From JANOMH01 sp031422295 (lineage in GTDB: Bacteria > Pseudomonadota > Alphaproteobacteria > Rhodobacterales > Rhodobacteraceae), in contig JANOQM010000029.1 in NCBI GenBank assembly GCA_031422295.1, forward strand, positions 62,001 to 126,000: 64,000 nucleotides of DNA, read 5' to 3'. A model generated the notes under the pieces. That model did no database searches. It was not told the origin of the DNA and saw only the letters and a list, made by a program, of their open reading frames with translations. Of the stretch, positions 24,701-34,029 are shown in pieces. The position numbers were made by a program, and so were the translations under genes. Each line of letters starts with the position of its first letter. Position 1 is the first letter of the stretch.

Positions 24701-25321
24701 TTAGTTCATCAGTTCGCGTACGGCAGGCCCGATCGCTTCGACGATCAGCTTGACGCCTTCTGGGTTCGGATGAATCCCGTCAGCTTGCATATAGGACGCC
24801 CGCGTATCGCCGGTGTCCCCCCCGGCCAACATTCCCTGAAAGAATGACGGAAACACCGCAACCCCGAACTCCGCCCCAAGATCAGCATACATGCTGTCAA
24901 ATTCCGCTTTGAAATCTGGCCCGTAATTCCCCGGCGCCTGCAATCCGACCAGCAGCACCCTAACCCCTTGTGCCTGTGCTGCCTCCAGTATCCCGCGCAG
25001 ATTGGCCCGACTGTTGGCCGGATCAATTCCGCGCAGCATGTCATTGCCGCCCAAGGCCACGATCATCGCGTCCACATCCGGAGTCAGGGTCCACGCCACG
25101 CGGCTTAACCCGCCGGCCGTCGTATCGCCCGACACACCCGCATTGATCAGCGTCACATCCGCCCCCTGGGCGCGCAACCACCCCTCAAGCTGCGGCACAA
25201 ACCCGTCCTGCGGCAACAGCCCATATCCTTGGGTCAGACTGTCGCCCAGCGCCGCGATCACAATGGTTTCTGCCTGCGCCCCGGTTGCCGTCAAAATCAA
25301 GCACAAGCCGAGGTTGCGCAT
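24701..25321 (-). CDS. tesA: Arylesterase / acyl-CoA thioesterase I-like GDSL hydrolase (TesA)
   Basis: A 206-residue SGNH hydrolase. A short signal peptide (MRNLGLCLILTATGAQA) precedes block I ALGDSLTQGYGL with the nucleophile Ser, then block II NAGVSGDTTAGGL, block III VALGGNDMLRG and block V DGIHPNPEG with the catalytic Asp/His. It acts in the periplasm on acyl esters or thioesters. It is divergent from an ABC ATPase/FtsX permease pair, with 52 bases between; this tesA-ybbA-ybbP arrangement is common in proteobacteria and suggests linked roles in lipid or envelope metabolism. Confidence 0.9.
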   Translation of the reverse strand: MRNLGLCLILTATGAQAETIVIAALGDSLTQGYGLLPQDGFVPQLEGWLRAQGADVTLINAGVSGDTTAGGLSRVAWTLTPDVDAMIVALGGNDMLRGIDPANSRANLRGILEAAQAQGVRVLLVGLQAPGNYGPDFKAEFDSMYADLGAEFGVAVFPSFFQGMLAGGDTGDTRASYMQADGIHPNPEGVKLIVEAIGPAVRELMN

Positions 25322-25373
25322 TCCCCGTTTTGCGCCATATCCAATGTGAAACAACCGCTTGAAGGCCGCCTGA

Positions 25374-26069
25374 ATGACCACACCCGTGATGTCCCTGACC
25401 GATGCGACCCTGTCCCTGATGGGCAATGCAGGCCGTGTCGAAATTTTACGCGGCATCTCGCTGGATGTCCAAAAGGGTGAAACATTGGGGTTGGTCGGGC
25501 CTAGCGGGTCGGGCAAGTCATCTCTCCTTATGCTTATGGGTGGGCTGGAACAGGCCACGTCGGGGCGAGTATCGGCATTGGGGTCAGACCTGACGGCCAT
25601 GACCGAAGATCAGTTGGCCTTGTTCCGGCGTGACAATATGGGCGTCGTGTTCCAGTCTTTCCACCTGATCCCGACCATGACTGCCTTGGAAAATGTTGCA
25701 ACCCCGCTTGAACTTGCGGGCGCTCACGATGCCTTTACCCGGGCGCGGGCGGAATTGGAGGCAGTGGGGCTGGGCGCACGCGCCGACCATTACCCCGCGC
25801 AGATGTCGGGTGGCGAACAACAACGCGTGGCGCTGGCCCGCGCGTCGGCCCCGCGCCCCAAGATTTTGCTGGCAGATGAACCGACGGGCAATCTGGATGG
25901 GGTTAATGGGCAGGCGATTATCGACCTGCTGTTCAATCTACGCGACAAACACGGGGCCACGCTGATCCTTGTCACCCATTCGGGTGACCTCGCCCGCCGC
26001 TGCGACCGGGTGATCCGCCTGCGCGATGGCCGGATTGAAACCTCAGCGCAACAGCAGGCCGCCGAATGA
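25374..26069 (+). CDS. ABC transporter ATP-binding protein (YbbA/LolD-like)
   Basis: A 231-residue ATPase of the MacB/LolD class. Walker A GPSGSGKSS is near residue 43, the signature is MSGGEQQRVALARA, Walker B is ILLADEPTGNLD and the H-loop is VTHSGD. It overlaps the permease gene by ATGA at 26066-26069. With that FtsX-like protein it should form a mechanotransmission-type or lipoprotein/lipid-handling complex rather than a classical importer. The start ATG at 25374 gives a short Met/Thr/Pro lead before the first strand; a start at MSLTDATLSL is also possible. Confidence 0.9.
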   Translation: MTTPVMSLTDATLSLMGNAGRVEILRGISLDVQKGETLGLVGPSGSGKSSLLMLMGGLEQATSGRVSALGSDLTAMTEDQLALFRRDNMGVVFQSFHLIPTMTALENVATPLELAGAHDAFTRARAELEAVGLGARADHYPAQMSGGEQQRVALARASAPRPKILLADEPTGNLDGVNGQAIIDLLFNLRDKHGATLILVTHSGDLARRCDRVIRLRDGRIETSAQQQAAE

Positions 26070-28591
26070 GTTTTGCGATTGCCAGCCGCTTTGCCCGCCG
26101 TGAATTGCGCGGCGGCCTGCACGGGTTTCGCATCTTTCTGGCCTGTCTGGCATTGGGCGTCGCCGCCATTGCCGCTGTCGGCACGGTCCGCGCGTCCATC
26201 GAGGCAGGCCTTGCCCGCGAAGGGGCGCGTCTGCTGGGTGGCGATGCCGAGGTCGAATTTACCTACCGTTTCGCCCGCGATGATGAACTGGGCTGGCTGA
26301 ATAGCATTGCCAGCACTGTATCCGAAACCGTCGATTTCCGGTCCATGGTGGTGGTAGACCGGGGGGCCGAGGCTGAACGCGCCCTGACCCAAGTCCGTGC
26401 CGTCGATACGGCCTATCCGTTGATCGGCGCAGTCACTTTGGACCCGGCGATGCCGTTGGCCACTGCTTTTGCCGGTGACAATGGCCTGCCCGGCGCAGTG
26501 ATGGAGCGGTTGCTGGCCGACCGTCTGGCCTTAACCACCGGCGATATATTCCGACTGGGCGAGCAGGATTTCATCCTGTCGGCCATTCTGGCGGCCTATC
26601 CGGATAACAGCTCCGGCGGCTTCGGCCTTGGACCGCACACATTGGTGCTGACCAAAGACCTTGCCGCCTCTGGCCTGATCGCCGAGGGCACGCTGTTTTC
26701 CACGATGTACCGGCTTGACCTGCCCGCCGACGCCAATCTGCAAACGCTTGAAGATAGCGCAGATGCCCGACTGGCGCAATCCGGGGCCCGCTGGCGGGAC
26801 GCGCGCCAAGGGGCCAGCGGGGCCGAGCGGTTTATTGACCGGCTGGGGTCGTTTCTGGTGCTGATCGGCCTGTCCGGGCTGGCTGTTGGCGGGGTCGGCG
26901 TGTCGGCGGCCGTCAACGCTTATCTGTCGGGCAAAACCGGGGTAATTGCGACGCTAAAAACCCTTGGGGCGACGCGAAAAATCATCTTTCTCACCTATTT
27001 CCTGCAAATTGCAGTGCTGACGCTGCTGGGCGTCACCCTTGGTCTGATTCTTGGGGCAGCGCTGCCGATGGCCTTTGCGCCGTTGATCAGTGCCAATCTC
27101 CCAATCCCTGCCGAATTCGGCATCTATCTAATGCCGCTGGCCGAGGCAGCGCTTTATGGCCTGCTGTCGGCCCTGATCTTTACCCTCTGGCCCCTCGCCC
27201 GGACCGAAGAAATTCGCGCGGCCACCCTGTTCCGCGATGCGTTTGCCGCTGGTAAACGGCTGCCATCATGGCCATGGCTTGTGGTGACTGCCGTTCTGGT
27301 CGCGGCCCTTGTCGGGGCGGCTGTGCTGTTTTCCGGCACGATGTTCCTGACGTTGTGGACCGCAGGTGGCATCGCCGGGGCGTTGGTGATGCTGACCCTT
27401 GCCGCCGCCGGTGCCCGCTGGCTGGCCCGACAGTCGAAAACTGCGGCACGCGGACGGCCCGCATTGCGGTTGGCGCTGGGGTCCATCGGGGCACGCGGGG
27501 GCGAGACGACATCGGTGGTGCTGTCACTGGGCCTCGGCCTTGCCGTGTTGGCCGCCGTTGGCCAGATCGACGGCAACCTGCGCCGGTCGATCACCGGCGA
27601 ATTGCCCGCCATTGCCCCCAGTTACTTCTTTGTCGATATCCAACCCGATCAGATCGACGGCTTTCGCGCCAGGCTGGACGGCGATCCCGCGGTGAGCAAG
27701 GTCGAGGCCGCCCCGATGCTGCGTGGCGTGATCACCCAGATCAACGGGCAGCCCGCCGCCGAAGTCACCGACCATTGGGTTATTCAGGGCGACCGGGGGC
27801 TGACGTATTCCGAAAATCTGCCTGAAAATGTCACCCTGACGGCCGGGGAATGGTGGCCCGCTGGTTACGCGGGCCCGCCGCTGATCAGCTTTTCCGCCGA
27901 AGAGGCGACTGAGATTGGCCTGAAACTGGGCGATACGATCACGGTCAATATTCTGGGCCGCGAGATCACGGCGACAATCGCCAGCTTTCGACAGGTCAAT
28001 TTCGAAACCGCAGGTATCGGCTTTGTCATGTCGATGAACCCGGCGGCTCTACAGGGTGCCCCACATAGCTGGATTTCCACGGTCTATTGCACGCCCGAGG
28101 CCGAGGCCGCGATATTGCGCGATCTGGCCGGGGCCTATCCCAATATCACTGCGATCCGCATCCGCGACGCGATTGATCAGGTGGCGTCAGTGATCGAAGG
28201 CATCTCTGCGGCCACCCGTTATGGCGCCGGGGCGACGCTACTGACCGGATTTCTGGTGCTGATCGGTGCTGCCGCCGCAGGCGAACGGGCACGCACCTAC
28301 GAGGCCGCCGTGCTGAAAACCATCGGGGCCACACGGGGCCGTATCCTGTGGAGTTTCGCACTGCGGGCCGCCCTGCTCGGGGCTGCTGCCGGGATCGTCG
28401 CCCTAGCTGCCGGGATCACTGGGGGCTGGGCGGTGTCGACCTTTATCATGGAGGATGATTATCAGATCATCTGGACCAATGCGGGCGCGATTATCGCGGG
28501 CGGGATCGGGGCCACATTGCTGGCGGGCGTCGCCTTTGCATGGCGTCCTCTGGCTGCCAAACCGGCGCAGGTGCTGCGGGCGCGGGAATAA
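26066..28591 (+). CDS. FtsX-like permease (YbbP family)
   Basis: An 841-residue integral membrane protein. One N-terminal helix (RIFLACLALGVAAIAAVG), a periplasmic domain of about 230 residues, a first FtsX block with three helices, a second helix cluster around residues 395-460, another periplasmic domain, and a C-terminal FtsX block (TLLTGFLVLIGAAAAGERAR to LLAGVAFAWRPLAAKPAQVLRARE). This duplicated ten-helix layout is that of YbbP. The repeated cytoplasmic motif around KTLGATRKII and KTIGATRGRIL contacts the ATPase. The stop lies three bases from the convergent MATE gene stop. Confidence 0.9.
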   Translation: MSFAIASRFARRELRGGLHGFRIFLACLALGVAAIAAVGTVRASIEAGLAREGARLLGGDAEVEFTYRFARDDELGWLNSIASTVSETVDFRSMVVVDRGAEAERALTQVRAVDTAYPLIGAVTLDPAMPLATAFAGDNGLPGAVMERLLADRLALTTGDIFRLGEQDFILSAILAAYPDNSSGGFGLGPHTLVLTKDLAASGLIAEGTLFSTMYRLDLPADANLQTLEDSADARLAQSGARWRDARQGASGAERFIDRLGSFLVLIGLSGLAVGGVGVSAAVNAYLSGKTGVIATLKTLGATRKIIFLTYFLQIAVLTLLGVTLGLILGAALPMAFAPLISANLPIPAEFGIYLMPLAEAALYGLLSALIFTLWPLARTEEIRAATLFRDAFAAGKRLPSWPWLVVTAVLVAALVGAAVLFSGTMFLTLWTAGGIAGALVMLTLAAAGARWLARQSKTAARGRPALRLALGSIGARGGETTSVVLSLGLGLAVLAAVGQIDGNLRRSITGELPAIAPSYFFVDIQPDQIDGFRARLDGDPAVSKVEAAPMLRGVITQINGQPAAEVTDHWVIQGDRGLTYSENLPENVTLTAGEWWPAGYAGPPLISFSAEEATEIGLKLGDTITVNILGREITATIASFRQVNFETAGIGFVMSMNPAALQGAPHSWISTVYCTPEAEAAILRDLAGAYPNITAIRIRDAIDQVASVIEGISAATRYGAGATLLTGFLVLIGAAAAGERARTYEAAVLKTIGATRGRILWSFALRAALLGAAAGIVALAAGITGGWAVSTFIMEDDYQIIWTNAGAIIAGGIGATLLAGVAFAWRPLAAKPAQVLRARE

Positions 28592-28594
28592 ATC

Positions 28595-29983
28595 CTACGG
28601 CCGGTTGTTCATCAACCGATGCACCCGCAGTTCATTTTCAATCGGTTCCGCCACTTTGCCTTGGGCCGCTGCCATCACCCGCAGCGCCAGCCACCACGAA
28701 AACAACCCGAAAATAACGCCGCCCACCGATTGGCCGATCAACACGCCTGACGCGCCAAACCACGCCGACCCCAACATGATAAACGGGATCGTGCCCAAAG
28801 TATGCCGCCCCCAGTTGACCGAGGTGGAATAGAATGGTTTCCCCAGATTATTATAGGCCGCATTGCCGACAAAGATCACGCCGTTGAAAAACCACAACAG
28901 GCTCAGGGGGCCCGCGAACAAAAACACCAGTGTTCGCGCCTCGCCTTGCAGATTGAACAGCATCTCTAACGGCCCGCGAAGCAGGAAAAGTGCAAGCGAG
29001 ACCACAGCCGCGACAATCGCCGTAAACACCAGCCCGTCGCGGAAGGCACGGCGCCCCCGGTCAAACAGCCCCGCCCCAAAGTTCTGCCCCATGATCGGCC
29101 CGACCGCCCCCGACAGGGCAAAAATCACCCCAAAGGCCACGGGCGTCATCCGGCTGATAATCGCCATTCCCGCCACTGCATCTTGCCCATATTCCGACAT
29201 TGCCCGGGTCACAAAGGCATGACCCACCGGGGTGGCCAATTGGGTCAGCACCGCAGGCACAGCAATCCCCATGACCGGCCTCAGGTCCAGCCGGACCGAT
29301 GCAATTGTTGGCCGCCCGAACCCGCCATAAACCCGGATTAGTGGCACAAGGGCGATGCCCGCAATCGCAAACCGCGCCGCAACCGTCGCCACTGCGGCCC
29401 CTGTCAATTCCCAGTCCAGCCCAAAAATCAGGATCGGGTCGAGGACCGCATTGACAATCGCCCCGCCAATCGTGGCCCACATCGACCGGGCCGCATCGCC
29501 GTGCGCGCGCAAAATCGCACCACCTACCATGCCGATCAGCAGCAATGGCAGCGACGGAATAACAATGCTCAGATAACTGACCGTCAGGTCAAGTGTTGCC
29601 CCCGTGGCGCCTAAAAGCGCTGCCAATGGCCGCAGGTAAACCCAGACCACCGCCGCGAACACCGCCCCGACAATCACCCCATAAATCAGGCTGTTGGTGG
29701 CCCGCCGTTGCGCCAGCGGCCGGTCCCCTGCCCCCAAAGCGCGCGCCACCAGCGACCCCGCCGAAATCGCCATGCCGATCCCGACAGACGAGGTGAAAAA
29801 CAGGATCGCACCCGCATAGCCTATTGCCGCGGCAAGTTCGGCCCGGCCCAGCATCGAGATGAAGATCAAATTGATGAAATCGACCGCAAACACGGCCATC
29901 AGGCCGACCGAGGAGGTCAGCGACATCACCGTGATATGGCGAAACAGGCTGCCGGTCAGAAATTTGGCCCGCTGGTCCGCCAT
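28595..29983 (-). CDS. MATE family efflux transporter
   Basis: A 462-residue membrane protein with about twelve helices in two halves, as in NorM/DinF exporters. Recognisable blocks include IGYAGAILFFTSSVGIGMAISAGSLVARALGAGD in pieces (the GxxxSxxxARxLGAGD element near residue 75) and its counterpart near residue 290 (SGAVGPIMGQNFGAG). MATE proteins expel cationic drugs or metabolites using Na+ or H+ gradients. It starts four bases after the gltX stop on the same strand, so both are likely one transcript. Confidence 0.88.
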   Translation of the reverse strand: MADQRAKFLTGSLFRHITVMSLTSSVGLMAVFAVDFINLIFISMLGRAELAAAIGYAGAILFFTSSVGIGMAISAGSLVARALGAGDRPLAQRRATNSLIYGVIVGAVFAAVVWVYLRPLAALLGATGATLDLTVSYLSIVIPSLPLLLIGMVGGAILRAHGDAARSMWATIGGAIVNAVLDPILIFGLDWELTGAAVATVAARFAIAGIALVPLIRVYGGFGRPTIASVRLDLRPVMGIAVPAVLTQLATPVGHAFVTRAMSEYGQDAVAGMAIISRMTPVAFGVIFALSGAVGPIMGQNFGAGLFDRGRRAFRDGLVFTAIVAAVVSLALFLLRGPLEMLFNLQGEARTLVFLFAGPLSLLWFFNGVIFVGNAAYNNLGKPFYSTSVNWGRHTLGTIPFIMLGSAWFGASGVLIGQSVGGVIFGLFSWWLALRVMAAAQGKVAEPIENELRVHRLMNNRP

Positions 29984-29987
29984 CGGC

Positions 29988-31307
29988 CTATCCTTTGGGT
30001 TTGACCTGCATCAGGGCCATGACATCCTGCATTTCCGGCCCGCGGTCGCGCCCCGTAACGGCACGGCGCAGCGGCATGAACAGCGGTTTGCCCTTGCGGC
30101 CCGTCGCCTGTTTCACCGCGTCGGTCCATGCGGACCACGTGCCAGAACCGTAGGGCGGTTCGGGCAACAGGGCCAAGGATTGTGCAATGAAATCGCTGTC
30201 CTCTGGGTCAACCAGCCCTGTGGCGCCGGTTGAAAACATCTCCCACCAGCCGCGCAGATCGGCCAAAGTGCCGATATTGTCATGCACCACGGCCCAGAAT
30301 TGCGCCGCCAGTGCATCGGGCACCCCCGCCGCGCGAATATGTTCCGCGACTTGCGCATAAGGCATCGCCGCCAAAACCCGTGCTGTCAGCGGGCCCAGAT
30401 CATCGGCATCGAATTTGGTCGGGGACGACCCGAACTTGGACAAATCGAACCCGGCCACAATTTCAGCCACCGATCCACGCAACTCCACCGGGTCCGACGA
30501 CCCCAGCCGCGCCATCAGCGACAGCACCGCCATGGGTTCAATCCCATTGGCCCGCAGATCGCGCAATGCCAATGTGCCCAGCCGCTTGGATAACGCCTCG
30601 CCTTGCGGCCCGGTCAACAGGGAATGATGCGCAAAGCGCGGCGGGGTGCCACCCAGCGCCTTGATAATCTGAATTTGTGTGGCGGTATTGGTCACATGAT
30701 CCGCGCCGCGCACAATGTCGGTGACGGCCATTTCCACGTCATCGACGACCGAGGCAAAGGTATACAGGATCTGCCCATCGCCCTTGATCAGCACCGGATC
30801 ACTCAACGATGCGGCGTCAATCGACAACGGTCCCAAAATGCCATCGTCCCATTCGATGCGTTCCTGATCCAGCTTGAACCGCCAATGCGACCCGCGTTCA
30901 GCGCGCAACTTGTCTTTTTCGGACTCGGGGAGCAAAAGCGCGGCCCTGTCATAGACCGGCGGCTTGCCCATGTTCAGCTGCTTCTTGCGCTTCAGGTCCA
31001 GTTCAACCGGCGTCTCGAAACATTCATACACCCGGCCCATGGCAACCAGTAGCACCTTGGCTGCCATATACTGCGGAAGTCGCAAGGATTGCCTTTCGGT
31101 ATGGTCCCATTCCAGCCCCAGCCAGCGCAGGTCGGCCTTCAACCCTTCGACATATTCTTCCTTCGACCGCTCAGGGTCAGTATCGTCGATACGCAGAATG
31201 AACTTGCCACCATTCTGGCGGGCAATGGCATAGTTCATCAGCGCAGCGCGCAGATTACCGATATGAATCCAGCCAGTCGGCGACGGGGCAAAGCGGGTTG
31301 TGGTCAT
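29988..31307 (-). CDS. gltX: Glutamyl-tRNA synthetase
   Basis: A 439-residue class I synthetase. The HIGH motif appears as PSPTGWIHIGNLR near residue 8 and the KMSKS counterpart as EALSKRLG near residue 240. The C-terminal helical anticodon-binding domain runs from about residue 290 to the end. The length fits the shorter of the two GluRS types that many alphaproteobacteria carry; the other copy is not in this window. It charges tRNA-Glu, and possibly tRNA-Gln for the amidotransferase route. The start lies 123 bases from the divergent PfkB gene. Confidence 0.92.
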   Translation of the reverse strand: MTTTRFAPSPTGWIHIGNLRAALMNYAIARQNGGKFILRIDDTDPERSKEEYVEGLKADLRWLGLEWDHTERQSLRLPQYMAAKVLLVAMGRVYECFETPVELDLKRKKQLNMGKPPVYDRAALLLPESEKDKLRAERGSHWRFKLDQERIEWDDGILGPLSIDAASLSDPVLIKGDGQILYTFASVVDDVEMAVTDIVRGADHVTNTATQIQIIKALGGTPPRFAHHSLLTGPQGEALSKRLGTLALRDLRANGIEPMAVLSLMARLGSSDPVELRGSVAEIVAGFDLSKFGSSPTKFDADDLGPLTARVLAAMPYAQVAEHIRAAGVPDALAAQFWAVVHDNIGTLADLRGWWEMFSTGATGLVDPEDSDFIAQSLALLPEPPYGSGTWSAWTDAVKQATGRKGKPLFMPLRRAVTGRDRGPEMQDVMALMQVKPKG

Positions 31308-31430
31308 GGGCGTCTCCTGTTGCTGTAGGCTGTTTCACGCGCTGGTCAAAATGTCCAGAACAGGCAATTAGGCCATTGCATCGGACGGCCCGCCATGCAC
31401 TCTGCGCTTGGCCCAACCAAAGAGAGCCCG

Positions 31431-32378
31431 ATGCGCGATATTCTGACCGTGACCCTGAACCCCGCGCTGGATTTGTCCACCGGCGCACCGTCGGTCTATC
31501 CGGGGGTGAAACTGCGCTGCGATCCAGTGCATATCGATCCCGGCGGTGGTGGGATCAATGTCAGTCGGGCGGTAGCCCTGTTGGGCGGGACGTCGCGCTG
31601 CTTTGTGGCCCTTGGCGGTGGGACCGGCGACCGGCTGGCTGAATTGTTGACCAAGGCCGGGATCGACTTTATTGCCCATCCCGGCCCCGGCGAAACCCGG
31701 TCCAGCCTTGCCGTGATCGACCATCGCACCGGCGATCAATACCGGTTCATGCTGCCCGGCCCGGATTGGACCGCCACTGACAGTATGTCCGCGACGCTGG
31801 CGATCCATGATGCCGTCAAACCCGGTGGTCTGGTGGTGATTTCCGGCAGTCTGCCGCCCGGTGTGCCACCATCGCTGATCCCCGAATTATGCCGCCAGAT
31901 AACTGAATCCGGGGCAGACGCGATTGCCGATACCTCAGGCCCAGCCCTGCATCAGTTGGCCGCAGCCCATGGTCCGGCACCATTTGTCCTGCGAATGAAT
32001 AATGTCGAGGCGGATGATATTGCAGGCCACCACCTGAAGGACTTGCAGGAAAGCGCTGATTTCGCCTCGGCACTTGTGGCGCGGGGGGCGGCAAAGATCG
32101 TGATTATCGCCCGTGGCCCCGAAGGGTCCATTCTGGCCAGCGCCACGGAACGGCTGCATTCGCGCGCGGCCAATGTGCCGGTGCGCAGCAAGGTCGGCGC
32201 TGGCGACAGCTTTGTCGGCGGGTTCACCTTTGGTCTGGCACGCGGCGACGATCTGTCGGTTGCACTGCAGCGCGGCGTATCCGCTGCAAGTGCGGCCGTC
32301 ATGACCGAAGGCACGTTGCTGTGTCGGCGTGAGGATGCTGACCGGCTGTTTGACCTTTGCCCCAGCCATGTGATTTAA
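31431..32378 (+). CDS. PfkB-family hexose kinase (1-phosphofructokinase/Pfk-2 type)
   Basis: A 315-residue ribokinase-fold sugar kinase. The N-terminus MRDILTVTLNPALDLST is the hallmark of the LacC/FruK/Pfk-2 group; the substrate-binding GGGGINVSRAVALLGG and the C-terminal catalytic block KVGAGDSFVGGFTFGLA with the base Asp are present. It phosphorylates fructose-1-phosphate, fructose-6-phosphate or tagatose-6-phosphate; the exact one cannot be told. The ATG at 31431 has AGAGAG just upstream. A strong hairpin directly follows the stop. Confidence 0.87.
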   Translation: MRDILTVTLNPALDLSTGAPSVYPGVKLRCDPVHIDPGGGGINVSRAVALLGGTSRCFVALGGGTGDRLAELLTKAGIDFIAHPGPGETRSSLAVIDHRTGDQYRFMLPGPDWTATDSMSATLAIHDAVKPGGLVVISGSLPPGVPPSLIPELCRQITESGADAIADTSGPALHQLAAAHGPAPFVLRMNNVEADDIAGHHLKDLQESADFASALVARGAAKIVIIARGPEGSILASATERLHSRAANVPVRSKVGAGDSFVGGFTFGLARGDDLSVALQRGVSAASAAVMTEGTLLCRREDADRLFDLCPSHVI

Positions 32379-32408
32379 CTGGCCCCCTGCGCTGCGCACG
32401 GGGCCAGT
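32378..32408. terminator. Bidirectional terminator hairpin between convergent genes
   Basis: ACTGGCCCC (32378-32386) pairs with GGGGCCAGT (32400-32408); inside, TGCG pairs with CGCA. The stem begins at the last base of the kinase stop codon and ends nine bases before the stop of the opposite gene, so it can serve both directions. The U-run is weak. Confidence 0.7.
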
Positions 32409-32416
32409 CATCTGTT

Positions 32417-33355
32417 TCATCCGATCATTGGTAGCAATCCGCCGAGGTCAAAGTTCCGGGCCAAACCCAGCGCGATACCAGTCAAGGCCATCGCGCGGCC
32501 TACGGCATTCAGGTTTTCGCGGCCCAGCGCGCAATAGCTGAACATCGCCGCCCCAACCGGCAGGCAGATCACAACAAGCGACGTATTCAGCGTATAAATC
32601 GCAACGCGGTGCGCCACGGGCCGGTCAATCGCCTGAATGTCATCTTCGTCCGCGTCTGCGCGGAATGCGTTGCGCACAATCATCTGATCACGGGCCGTCG
32701 TCTGATTTGCACCGATTGCTACCATCCGCGGCAATGCCCGTGCAGCGCTGCCACCAACCCGGTCAGCATGACGCGCCGGATGGGTTGGCCGGATTACCTC
32801 TGGAACCAGTGCAGGGGCCATGATTTGCATCTCATCAAAGGCGTCGCCGACGTCCACATTATAGGGGCGAAGGCTACGGCTTGCCGTGTCAAGCTTGCGG
32901 ACCCGCTTTGGCGCTATAGTGCTGATCGGCGCGTCGTCGGTTTGCCCATCTTCGAGGGCGATACCGCTAATGTCACGGTCAGTTTCGCCCCAAACGCGGT
33001 GATCGCAGGGGTGAACAGCCTCGACCCGGTCCAGAACTCCTTTGCAGATTGCGGCGCGGTCGTCTTGGGTCAAAGGCTGTAACGCATCCGCAGCCGTGCC
33101 AACGAAAACTGCAAGGCTGGCTTTCTGGTTCGAGTAACTGTCGCGGTCAAAGGTTTCGTTGGAATAGGCCAGGCTGATCCGGGCCGGTCCGATATCGAAA
33201 CTCGCCAACTGCTCTCCAGTCCGCTTCATGCGGGCTGGGGCGGATACACCACTTTCAAGGGCTTGCTGAAACTCGGCCACCAAAGACTCAAAGTCGAACT
33301 GGGTATGATGATCAAAGCTAAGCGATGCGAACGTATTGGTGTTCAGGACGGTCAT
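32417..33355 (-). CDS. Hypothetical protein with C-terminal hydrophobic segment
   Basis: A 312-residue protein I do not recognise. The first 80 residues look soluble and structured (FDFESLVAEFQQALESG, RISLAYSNETFDRDSY). A polar middle rich in Asp, Arg and Thr follows, and one or two hydrophobic segments lie near residues 255-300 (SLVVICLPVGAAMFSYCALG). A perfect AAGGAGGA ribosome site (33360-33367, minus strand) lies before the ATG, indicating high expression. The 239-base region upstream is clearly AT-rich and probably holds its promoter. Confidence 0.65.
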   Translation of the reverse strand: MTVLNTNTFASLSFDHHTQFDFESLVAEFQQALESGVSAPARMKRTGEQLASFDIGPARISLAYSNETFDRDSYSNQKASLAVFVGTAADALQPLTQDDRAAICKGVLDRVEAVHPCDHRVWGETDRDISGIALEDGQTDDAPISTIAPKRVRKLDTASRSLRPYNVDVGDAFDEMQIMAPALVPEVIRPTHPARHADRVGGSAARALPRMVAIGANQTTARDQMIVRNAFRADADEDDIQAIDRPVAHRVAIYTLNTSLVVICLPVGAAMFSYCALGRENLNAVGRAMALTGIALGLARNFDLGGLLPMIG

Positions 33356-33594
33356 GTTAGTCCTCCTTGGGTTGCAAGGACCATAGATGCATCACTTATT
33401 GTCAACTTTTGGTTGCAATTGTGTTCAAAATTAAGAAACATTAATATTTTACATACCTGAAATTATCTTGCGCCGTTCTGCGCGGGCGCGACATTTTTGG
33501 CAATATCAGGAATTCGCTGCGGATAAATATCAGCCATTTTCCTTAGCAGTTGGGGCCGGCGATCTGCCCTATCAATCCTAATGGCACTTGCGGA

Positions 33595-34020
33595 TTAGTC
33601 GGGATAAACCGCCCATTGTGTGCCAAGATCAGCCAGTCCGGCAACAATCAACTCTTCAAGCACATCCAAATCGATATCACTTAACCGTTTGACATACAGG
33701 CAGGATTTGCCGATCCGGTGCTTGCCCAGCCGCGCCAGCATATCTCCCGGATCAGCATAGCCGGACAGAATATACATCGAATGTTCCGCCTTGCGCGGTG
33801 AAAATCCGGTGGCCATGGATGACCCGCTGTGGCCGCTGGCATAGACATAATCATAGCGCCCATAGCCCACCATCGTCGGCCCCCACATCCGGGGGGTGAA
33901 CCCGGTGATCCGCCGGAACAGCGCGTCCAGCACCAGCGCATCGGCGCGCTTGTTGGGGTCAGCGGCGGCCAGAAAGGCGGCCACGCTGGTATCGGTCGGT
34001 TCGGTCCTAGTCTCGGCCAT
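33595..34020 (-). CDS. DUF1801 domain protein
   Basis: A 141-residue protein of the DUF1801/YdhG-like fold: VLDALFRRITGFTPRMWGPTM near residue 30, then VGYGRYDYVY, MATGFSPRKAEHSMYI and the C-terminal LGKHRIGKSCLYVKRLSDID. These are the family's diagnostic blocks; function is unknown, though members may bind small ligands. It starts ten bases after nadE on the same strand, so it probably shares the nadE transcript. Confidence 0.85.
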   Translation of the reverse strand: MAETRTEPTDTSVAAFLAAADPNKRADALVLDALFRRITGFTPRMWGPTMVGYGRYDYVYASGHSGSSMATGFSPRKAEHSMYILSGYADPGDMLARLGKHRIGKSCLYVKRLSDIDLDVLEELIVAGLADLGTQWAVYPD

Positions 34021-34029
34021 TGCACCCTC

